A DNA stretch of 5,864 bases, taken from the NCBI GenBank assembly GCA_002085035.1, contig MZGM01000145.1:1-5864 (forward strand), in the 5' to 3' direction. The notes beneath the pieces were generated by a model. It made no database searches. It was not told where the DNA came from and worked only from the letters and a program-made list of their open reading frames with translations. Position numbers and translations under genes: made by a program. This DNA is from Candidatus Zhuqueibacterota bacterium 4484_219 (GTDB lineage: Bacteria; Zhuqueibacterota; JdFR-76; 4484-219). Below are positions 1-5,150 of the stretch, in pieces. The first letter of the stretch is position 1. Every line of letters begins with the position of its first letter.

Positions 1-415
1 TATTGTAGGCTCCTTGGTGCTGTAATTCCAGCATGATGCGTGCAAGGTCGAGGGAAGTGACTTCATAACCTCGACGCCAATGGCTCATAGGGTAATTTTG
101 GCAGAAACAACAGGCCATAGTACAGCCAGCAAAAAAGATAATACCTGAACCTCGCTCAGTGGTTAAAGGAGAGCCAGAAATAGGGGGTTCTTCACCATGG
201 TGCAATTTGTATTTGTATATTTTTGCTCGCTTACCAACCCGGCAGAATCCTTTTTGCCCCTGATACCGATTCACTCCACAGTGTCGGGGGCACAATTGGC
301 AATTTTCCAGATGCAAATTAGCGAGTTTAATTTTAGCGCGCAGTTGTCCACTGTGGTAAGTAGTTATGTAGGAAGGCTTGGTGTCATGATACATTACTGG
401 AAGGTTCAGTGCCAT
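1..415 (-). CDS. PflX-like (COG1313-type) radical SAM protein, 3' end outside window
   Basis: The first 138 codons are visible and the frame stays open to the window edge. Residues 39-58 hold a cysteine cluster (C39, C42, C46, C58) in the context CPRHCGVNR...GFC. Residues 72-81 read HHGEEPPISG. The radical SAM motif CxxxCxxC is C98-C102-C105 (GCTMACCFCQN), which would bind the [4Fe-4S] cluster that cleaves S-adenosylmethionine. This pattern matches the PflX family, homologous to pyruvate formate-lyase activating enzymes but of unproven function. It differs from true PflA, which lacks the N-terminal cysteine cluster, and from AmmeMemoRadiSam proteins, which lack the EEPPISG stretch. ATG at 415 is chosen; ATG at 394 is the in-frame alternative. 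Neither has a strong ribosome site, and the start lies 32 bp inside the end of the preceding gene, suggesting translational coupling. It is the last visible gene of the operon. No glycyl-radical enzyme substrate is seen nearby. Confidence 0.88.
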   Translation of the reverse strand, partial: MALNLPVMYHDTKPSYITTYHSGQLRAKIKLANLHLENCQLCPRHCGVNRYQGQKGFCRVGKRAKIYKYKLHHGEEPPISGSPLTTERGSGIIFFAGCTMACCFCQNYPMSHWRRGYEVTSLDLARIMLELQHQGAYN

Positions 416-2693
416 ACAAAATATTTTCTTGATTAAGCTCGTGCATTCTATGGAGAGCCGCCAGCCAGGCCAATGTTGATTCAGCTCCCTGATTTTGGTT
501 TACACCCGAACTATGTATTCCGTCGTGACAACCCATGGTTGTAAAATCATAAACGGGCTGGTGAACATCGTTTTCTCCAAGAAACCAATTGAAACAGCGG
601 TAAATCTTATTAAACCATTCCTTTTGTTGAGTGACAGAATATGCTTCGTAACAAGCATCTACCAAAGCGGCTGCTTCGATTGGTTGCTGATCAAATTGAG
701 CTTTTTTGCCTCCTCGGGGAAACCATCCTTGATTGCCGATCAGAGAGAGATGATGATCATGAGGATCAGTTTGGATTTGGAGTAGCCAATTTAGAGAGTG
801 TAAGCCTTGTTCTAATATTTTGTCATCTTTAAGCCATTGGCCGGCTACAATAAGTGCTTGGGGTAAGCGAGCATTGTCGTAGGTAAGGATATCTTCGCAC
901 CAAGGCCACTCGTTCGAACAGTTTGCAGAAAATAACTCCATAAGACGATGAGTCAGGATCTCGGCACAGCGGCGTGCATCACTTGCTCCACCAAAACGTC
1001 TAAGATAGGTGATACAACCGAGGATGGAATAAGCCCATGGTCGGGGTGCAGTAAATGATTCACATGTTTCCAAAGCTTGCTCAAACATGCGAGTAGCGAA
1101 GGCCAGTATCTTCTCATCTGTTGCGTATTCTACAGTAGTACCTAATGCCCAAAGGGCCCTTCCATGACAATCTTCTGAGCCTACTTCTTCCATCCAATTC
1201 CGTTCATATGACATAAAATTACGAAACCAGCGTTTTTCTTCATCAAATGCGTGGTGGAGAAATGAAAGATAGGTATGAAGTAATGGAATAATATCTGTAT
1301 CTTTGAAAAGATGCCAGTTCATAGCTGCTACCAGGGCAGCTCGAGCATTGTCGTCGGTACAATAACCATGAAAACGATTAGGTATGGTAAATATAGTGTG
1401 CTGAATTATACCAGTGTTGTCTGTCAATAGTTTGAGATAATTAAGACGAACTTCAGGAAGAGAAAATTGAGGAATAACCCGCCGACGTACCAGGGCAGGC
1501 ATTCCCATTTGACCATATATTTTAAGTGCACGTTCAAATGTTTCCGTATAGGTAGTAGCTACTTCTCTCCATATCATTTGACGTCCAAACTGGTAAGCGC
1601 GTTTTCGTAAACGATTGCGCTCTGTTTCATCCTCCAGCAAAAAGGATATTTTCTTCGCCAAGGCGTCAGAATCACGAAAAGGGACTAATATTCCTCTTTG
1701 ATCAGCCAATAGCTCCTCGGCGTACCAATAGGGAGTGGAAATGATGGCTTTTCCACAGGCTACAGCATAGGTCAAAGTGCCTGATACAATTTGCTCCTTG
1801 GCAAGATAAGGTGTTACATAAATGTCTGACATGATTAGAAACTTTATAAGTTCTTCCGGTGAAACGAAACGATTATGAAAGATTACATGTTCGGTGAGTT
1901 TTTTCTCTTTTACCAATCTCTCCAGTGATAACCGGTATGCTTCTCCCCAATGCAGTTTGACATTGGGATGGGTGGCACCAAGCACAATGTAAACTACATC
2001 TGGAAATTCAGCTACCACTTTAGCCATTGCCTCGATAACAAACTCAATACCTTTATTCGGACTAAGCAATCCGAAGGTCAAAATTACCCGACGGCCTTCC
2101 ACCTGAAATTGATCTTTGTAATAAGCTGGATCCAGAAAAGGGACATCAGGTGCTCCATGGTAAATGAAAACAATTTTCTCTCGAGGTACACCGTAAACAT
2201 TGGTTAGTAATTCCACTGCTTTTTGGGCCTGGACAACAACCAGGGTGGAATAATTACAAACTTGTTTTAGTACACGAGCTTCATCTGGAGAAGGGTTTTG
2301 CAACACTGTGTGTAAGGAAGTAACAACAGGTTTCTTTAGATTACCCAACAAGGTAAGTAAATAAGATCCATTTTTACCACCGTAGATGCCAAATTCATGT
2401 TGCACACACACTATGTCGGTCTGGGAGATATTGAGGAAATCGGCTGCTTCCCGGTAGTCTAATTTTTGTTGTTCACGAATTTCAAAACGTACTTCCGGAC
2501 CATATTTGTATCCTGTAGGGGTATCATTTATTGCTAAGATTTGGAGTAAACTACTTTCAACAGAAGATTCACCCAGAATTTCAGCTACCCAATTAACCAG
2601 ATCATAGGTAAATGTGGCGATACCACAACGCCGAGGTAGATAAGTACTTACAAACGAAACTCGAATAGTTTTAAATATTCTCTCATGTATCAA
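384..2693 (-). CDS. GT4-like glycosyltransferase fused to an alpha/alpha-toroid-like C-terminal domain
   Basis: With the TTG start at 2693 the protein has 769 residues. Residues 10-390 form a GT-B glycosyltransferase: the N-terminal loop STYLPRRCGIATFT, the inter-domain nucleotide-sugar site GLLSPNKGIE (about 208-217), and the donor-site segment KEQIVSGTLTYAVACGKAI (about 299-317). In that segment the first Glu of the usual E-x7-E motif is present (E300) but the second is Thr. The C-terminal 350 residues carry conserved-looking blocks GYCTDDNARA (443-452), WPWCEDILTYDNARLPQA (596-613), FDQQPIEAA (667-675) and NQGAESTLAWLAA (734-746). These recall (alpha/alpha)6-toroid glycosidase or epimerase folds, an inference from motif style. 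No signal peptide or membrane segment is seen, so it is likely cytosolic. The donor is probably a nucleotide sugar; GDP-mannose is a guess from the GH130 neighbour. An upstream TTG at 2711 is possible but would consume the ribosome binding site. It overlaps GH130 by 11 bp and the radical SAM gene by 32 bp. Confidence 0.9.
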   Translation of the reverse strand: MIHERIFKTIRVSFVSTYLPRRCGIATFTYDLVNWVAEILGESSVESSLLQILAINDTPTGYKYGPEVRFEIREQQKLDYREAADFLNISQTDIVCVQHEFGIYGGKNGSYLLTLLGNLKKPVVTSLHTVLQNPSPDEARVLKQVCNYSTLVVVQAQKAVELLTNVYGVPREKIVFIYHGAPDVPFLDPAYYKDQFQVEGRRVILTFGLLSPNKGIEFVIEAMAKVVAEFPDVVYIVLGATHPNVKLHWGEAYRLSLERLVKEKKLTEHVIFHNRFVSPEELIKFLIMSDIYVTPYLAKEQIVSGTLTYAVACGKAIISTPYWYAEELLADQRGILVPFRDSDALAKKISFLLEDETERNRLRKRAYQFGRQMIWREVATTYTETFERALKIYGQMGMPALVRRRVIPQFSLPEVRLNYLKLLTDNTGIIQHTIFTIPNRFHGYCTDDNARAALVAAMNWHLFKDTDIIPLLHTYLSFLHHAFDEEKRWFRNFMSYERNWMEEVGSEDCHGRALWALGTTVEYATDEKILAFATRMFEQALETCESFTAPRPWAYSILGCITYLRRFGGASDARRCAEILTHRLMELFSANCSNEWPWCEDILTYDNARLPQALIVAGQWLKDDKILEQGLHSLNWLLQIQTDPHDHHLSLIGNQGWFPRGGKKAQFDQQPIEAAALVDACYEAYSVTQQKEWFNKIYRCFNWFLGENDVHQPVYDFTTMGCHDGIHSSGVNQNQGAESTLAWLAALHRMHELNQENILYGTEPSSNVS

Positions 2694-3651
2694 TATTTTG
2701 TACCTCCTCAATAGATTTTTTTTGAGTTATCGATTCTTTTTTAAATTCAGTGGCCAAGCAAAGTGTGAAATCTGCAGCTCCATAATAAAGTCTCAACTCA
2801 TTAGTGTCCTTGTTAACTATTGTTCCGCATGAAAAGGTTACGCCGGGTACATCACCAATAAGCTCATAGGGTTCTTTAGGACCAAACACCCATTCGGAAC
2901 TGCGATGCAACACTCTTCGGGGATCGTCAAGTGCCAACAACGCTAATCCCAATCGGTACAGACTTCCAGAAGCGGTGTAGCGTACCCCATGGTAAATTAT
3001 CAGCCAACCTTCTGGGGTTTCTATGGGTGGGGGACATAGTCCTACTCTGTGTGAATCCCACCATCCTGGTCGTGCTGGGAGTAAGATTTGGTGATCGCCC
3101 CAATGTTTAAGATCCGGCGAAAATGAAATCCACAAGTGGGCTTCCCCTCTAATGATTGGACGATGAATCAATACCCAACGTCCCTTAAACCGACGGGGGA
3201 ATAGCGAAGCATCTTTATCCTCAGGTGGCATCACCGGGCCTAAGCGAGTAAAATTACGGAAATCTTTTGTCATTGCCAATGATACCAATGGGCCGCCTTT
3301 TGAAAATGAGACATAGGTAATTGCGAATTCTTCTCGTTCTTGGAGCCAGACAACTCTTGGGTCTTCAATACCCCACATTTCCTCCTGAGCTTGAATGTCA
3401 GGAACAAGGGTAGGATAAGGATCAATTTTCCAATTTTCCTTTCCGTCACTACTACGTGCCACAGTCAGGTGAGAGAACCCTCGTCTGTCTTCTACACGCA
3501 CTAATAACAATGTTTCGTCGTTATATTTTGTTGCTCCAGCATTAAAAACAGCATTTGCTGCATAAGGCCAGTTGGCAGATGTTAAAATGGGATTTTTCTC
3601 GTATCGCTTAAATAACTCAAATTTTTTCAAGTTGATACCTGAATACAGCAT
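2683..3651 (-). CDS. GH130-family beta-mannoside phosphorylase (mannosylphosphorylase-like)
   Basis: This is a 322-residue five-bladed beta-propeller enzyme of glycoside hydrolase family 130. Members mostly phosphorolyse beta-mannosides to alpha-mannose 1-phosphate in the cytosol; a few are hydrolases. Visible family marks are the start FKRYEKNPIL (14-23), FNAGAT (36-41), the signature WGIEDPRVVW (93-102) whose Asp97 corresponds to the family's general acid, KDASLFPRRFKGRWVLIHRP (146-165) with the basic residues Lys146 and His163-Arg164, IIYHGV (218-223) and the terminal YYGAAD (289-294). Presence of the basic residues favours a phosphorylase over a hydrolase, from recalled family structures. 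No signal peptide is seen. The subfamily, and therefore the linkage (beta-1,4 or beta-1,2) and acceptor, cannot be fixed by eye. ATG 3651 is preferred: it lies 10 bp after the dehydrogenase stop, has GGGGA upstream and gives a normal N-terminus. The frame could extend to ATG 3738, but that adds 29 residues overlapping the dehydrogenase gene. Confidence 0.92.
   Translation of the reverse strand: MLYSGINLKKFELFKRYEKNPILTSANWPYAANAVFNAGATKYNDETLLLVRVEDRRGFSHLTVARSSDGKENWKIDPYPTLVPDIQAQEEMWGIEDPRVVWLQEREEFAITYVSFSKGGPLVSLAMTKDFRNFTRLGPVMPPEDKDASLFPRRFKGRWVLIHRPIIRGEAHLWISFSPDLKHWGDHQILLPARPGWWDSHRVGLCPPPIETPEGWLIIYHGVRYTASGSLYRLGLALLALDDPRRVLHRSSEWVFGPKEPYELIGDVPGVTFSCGTIVNKDTNELRLYYGAADFTLCLATEFKKESITQKKSIEEVQNIDT
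2702..2708 (-). promoter_or_regulatory. Ribosome binding site deciding the glycosyltransferase start
   Basis: On the minus strand AGGAGGT lies 8-9 bases before the TTG at 2693. The sequence sits inside the last codons of the GH130 gene. The longest open frame would start at TTG 2711, before this site and inside the same purine block, so it cannot be initiated by it. The site therefore favours the shorter 769-residue protein, whose N-terminus then begins close to the first beta-strand, as is usual for the family. Confidence 0.75.
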
Positions 3652-3661
3652 TTTTTCCCCA

Positions 3662-4681
3662 TTAAATATTAGGCTTGATAAAAATCTTGTGATATTTCCC
3701 TTCTCGATGTGCAGCAAAGGCGCGTTGGATTTGTTCAAGCGTAAAACTTTGTGTTTTGTAGTAATCGAAACGGATCTTGCCAGAATTCAGCAATTGAATA
3801 GCTGTTTGAAAAGTGAATGGATTAAGTATCGAGCCCAAAATAGAAAGCTCTCGATAAAAGAGGTCTTGCAGATTTACCCTAAGGGAGTCTTGTTTTTCAG
3901 CTAAACCAAAGATTACTATTCGACCACCGCAGCGAGCGATGCGTACTGCCATGGTAGCAGCTTCGGTTTTACCCACACATTCGATAACCACATCAGCTCC
4001 TCCACCAGTCATTTGTTGGATTTGTTCCTCTGCATCGGATGTTTTCGGATCGATTGTGCCATCGCAGCCAATTTGTTGGGCTATTTGACGTCGCTCTGGT
4101 AATGGTTCCACTACTACCAAACGCCCAGCACCAGCGATTTGTGCCAGCTGCAGCATAATGAGTCCAATATTGCCTGCCCCCAAAATAACCACAGATTCAC
4201 CGCTGCGGATTTGTGCTCGTTCAATGCCGCGCAAAGCGCAAGAAATTGGTTCTGCTAAAGCTCCCCACTGGTGGGGGAAAGAGTCAGAAATTTGGTACAC
4301 TTGTGTTGCTGGTACCAGGCAATATTCGGCAAATCCTCCGTCCAAATTTACCCCAATAGCACGCAAATTTTGACAGAGGTTAATTAACCCCTTGCGACAA
4401 TAGAAACAGCTATCGCAATGGATATTGGGATCAATAGCTACCCAAGCCCCGGGTGCAATTGTACTAACATCTAATCCCACCTTTTCCACGGTGCCACAAA
4501 ATTCGTGCCCTAAGACTACTGGGGGGGAGGCCTTGGCTTCACCATCAAAGATATGGATATCGGTACCGCAAACGCCACAGGTATCGACCTTTACCAAAAC
4601 CTCTTTAGCAGTTGGAGGAGCTACAGCTTTATTAGTTTCGAGGACAATATTGTGTTTAGTTTTGAAGATAGCAGCTTTCAT
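3662..4681 (-). CDS. Zinc-dependent medium-chain alcohol/polyol dehydrogenase
   Basis: This 339-residue protein belongs to the medium-chain dehydrogenase/reductase family, of the sorbitol or threonine dehydrogenase type, and oxidises a secondary alcohol with NAD(P)+. Catalytic zinc ligands are visible: C38 (in CGVCGTD), H59-E60 (in LGHEFCG) and E144 (in ALAEPISCAL). The structural zinc site is intact with C89, C92, C95 and C103. The Rossmann loop is GAGNIG (168-173), and an acidic residue at the end of the second strand (E192 in VVEPLPER) favours NAD+ over NADP+. Length is normal and there is no signal peptide. The substrate cannot be read from the sequence; next to GH130 and a glycosyltransferase, a sugar alcohol or sugar derivative is a reasonable guess. 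ATG 4681 matches the usual MKAA start, with only a weak GAGAA upstream. It is the first gene of the operon, 35 bp after the tRNA-Leu terminator. Confidence 0.93.
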   Translation of the reverse strand: MKAAIFKTKHNIVLETNKAVAPPTAKEVLVKVDTCGVCGTDIHIFDGEAKASPPVVLGHEFCGTVEKVGLDVSTIAPGAWVAIDPNIHCDSCFYCRKGLINLCQNLRAIGVNLDGGFAEYCLVPATQVYQISDSFPHQWGALAEPISCALRGIERAQIRSGESVVILGAGNIGLIMLQLAQIAGAGRLVVVEPLPERRQIAQQIGCDGTIDPKTSDAEEQIQQMTGGGADVVIECVGKTEAATMAVRIARCGGRIVIFGLAEKQDSLRVNLQDLFYRELSILGSILNPFTFQTAIQLLNSGKIRFDYYKTQSFTLEQIQRAFAAHREGKYHKIFIKPNI

Positions 4682-4716
4682 GATTTTGTTCTCGTGTTTG
4701 CCATAGTCAGGGATAC

Positions 4717-4741
4717 AAAAAAGGCGGTTAGTTAAACCGCC
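4717..4741 (-). terminator. Intrinsic terminator after tRNA-Leu
   Basis: On the minus strand a 7-bp GC-rich stem GGCGGTT / AACCGCC with a 5-base loop is followed by TTTTTT. It begins about 12 bases after the tRNA-Leu 3' end, so it should end the tRNA transcript. It also stands between that promoter and the dehydrogenase operon, leaving only 35 bp to the ATG. The reverse direction has only a poor T-run (CCCTTTG), so it is mainly a minus-strand terminator. Confidence 0.85.
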
Positions 4742-4752
4742 CTTTGTTCTAG

Positions 4753-4835
4753 TGCCGAGGGCCGGACTCGAACCGGCATGGGCAAAGCCCGGTGGATTTT
4801 GAGTCCACTGCGTCTACCAATTTCACCACCTCGGC
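4753..4835 (-). tRNA. tRNA-Leu (anticodon CAA)
   Basis: This is an 83-base cloverleaf with acceptor stem GCCGAGG / CCTCGGC and discriminator A, as expected for leucine. The D-arm contains GGTAGAC. The anticodon stem is GTGGA / TCCAC with loop CTCAAAA, giving anticodon CAA (4799-4801), which reads UUG. A long variable arm with stem GGGC / GCCC marks a class II tRNA. The T-arm is GCCGG-TTCGAGT-CCGGC. No CCA is encoded, so it must be added after transcription. All stems pair fully. It is followed by its own terminator and diverges from the tRNA-Gly gene. Confidence 0.97.
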
Positions 4836-4848
4836 TTCGTAGGTAAAA

Positions 4849-4877
4849 AATTTAAAAATTTTTTTGGTCAAAGTCAA
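4849..4877 (-). promoter_or_regulatory. Putative sigma-70 promoter of tRNA-Leu
   Basis: On the minus strand TTGACT (4877-4872) is separated by exactly 17 bases from TAAATT (4854-4849). Transcription would begin near 4842, about seven bases before the mature tRNA. The -35 box matches five of six consensus bases and lies in one arm of the 17-bp inverted repeat. The spacer is very AT-rich. Confidence 0.6.
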
Positions 4878-4907
4878 GAGAAAAATGTGAATTTTTCTCT
4901 TGACTTT
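4870..4907. repeat. Perfect 17-bp inverted repeat between divergent tRNA genes
   Basis: The arm at 4870-4886 (AAAGTCAAGAGAAAAAT) is the exact reverse complement of the arm at 4891-4907, with only GTGA between them. Each arm carries TTGACT pointing outward, toward tRNA-Leu on one side and tRNA-Gly on the other. The repeat is followed by a short T-run on the plus strand, which makes it resemble a terminator, but no gene is transcribed into it from either side. It is best explained as duplicated, mirror-image promoter sequence, or as a symmetric binding site overlapping both -35 boxes. Confidence 0.9.
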
Positions 4908-4927
4908 TTTATTAAATTTACTAACTT
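4900..4927 (+). promoter_or_regulatory. Putative sigma-70 promoter of tRNA-Gly
   Basis: TTGACT at 4900-4905 is followed after 16 bases by TAACTT at 4922-4927, a weak -10 box that keeps the key first, second and last bases. Start of transcription would be near 4934, about 24 bases before the tRNA. The -35 is the mirror copy of the one serving tRNA-Leu. The -10 assignment is uncertain; other AT-rich hexamers lie within a few bases. Confidence 0.45.
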
Positions 4928-4957
4928 ATTAATGTGTTAAAAGTTCAATACAAAGTG

Positions 4958-5030
4958 GCGGATGTAACTCAATTGGTAGAGTCCCGGCTTCCCAAGCCGG
5001 TGGTTGCGGGTTCGAGCCCCGTCATCCGCT
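4958..5030 (+). tRNA. tRNA-Gly (anticodon CCC)
   Basis: This is a 73-base cloverleaf with acceptor stem GCGGATG / CATCCGC and discriminator T, usual for bacterial glycine tRNAs. The D-loop contains TTGGTAGAG. The anticodon stem is CCGGC / GCCGG with loop TTCCCAA, giving anticodon CCC (4991-4993), which reads GGG. The T-arm has GCGGG-TTCGAGC-CCCGT pairing with one G-T pair. The variable loop is short and CCA is not encoded. A run of six T follows at 5034-5039, and a true hairpin terminator comes at 5080. Confidence 0.97.
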
Positions 5031-5079
5031 CTATTTTTTATAAGCTAAATAAATACCGTTACTTAACGTGAAGAGTGTG

Positions 5080-5111
5080 GCGAAGTAGTGGAACTTCGCT
5101 TTTTGTTTTTT
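5080..5111 (+). terminator. Intrinsic terminator after tRNA-Gly
   Basis: A 7-bp stem GCGAAGT / ACTTCGC (5080-5086 and 5093-5099) with a 6-base loop is followed by TTTTT, one G and six more T. It lies about 50 bases past the tRNA-Gly 3' end and 40 bases before the next coding sequence, and should separate the tRNA transcript from the secreted-protein gene. Confidence 0.85.
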
Positions 5112-5136
5112 GATATTAATTGCAGTGAAAAAAAAT

Positions 5137-5143
5137 AAGGAGG
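5137..5143 (+). promoter_or_regulatory. Strong ribosome binding site of the secreted-protein gene
   Basis: AAGGAGG stands 7 bases before ATG 5151. It is a near-perfect Shine-Dalgarno sequence at ideal spacing, much stronger than those of the genes in the opposite operon, and it fixes the start codon. The 25 bases upstream are AT-rich but no convincing -35/-10 pair could be assigned between the terminator and this site. Confidence 0.85.
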
Positions 5144-5150
5144 CTTTATT

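Noticed and set aside
197..2207. Plus-strand open frames opposite the radical SAM and glycosyltransferase genes
   Set aside because: They are antisense shadows of clear conserved genes, with low-complexity or motif-free translations.
3652..3738. Longer GH130 form starting at ATG 3738
   Set aside because: The 29 extra residues lie in the dehydrogenase coding sequence and do not look like the family's N-terminus. ATG 3651, just past the dehydrogenase stop, gives the expected start.
4678..4704. Eight-codon upstream frame (ATG at 4704) whose TGA overlaps the dehydrogenase ATG as ATGA
   Set aside because: It has no ribosome binding site and the arrangement can arise by chance. Possible translational coupling is not supported by anything else.
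4870..4910. Hairpin plus T-run between the tRNAs read as an intrinsic terminator
   Set aside because: The two flanking tRNA genes diverge from this site and each has its own terminator downstream, so nothing is transcribed into it. The stem is AT-rich, and both arms contain outward TTGACT boxes, which fits promoters better.
4753..5030. tRNA genes as an integration site of a mobile element
   Set aside because: No integrase, no direct repeat of a tRNA 3' end and no partial tRNA copy is visible in the window.
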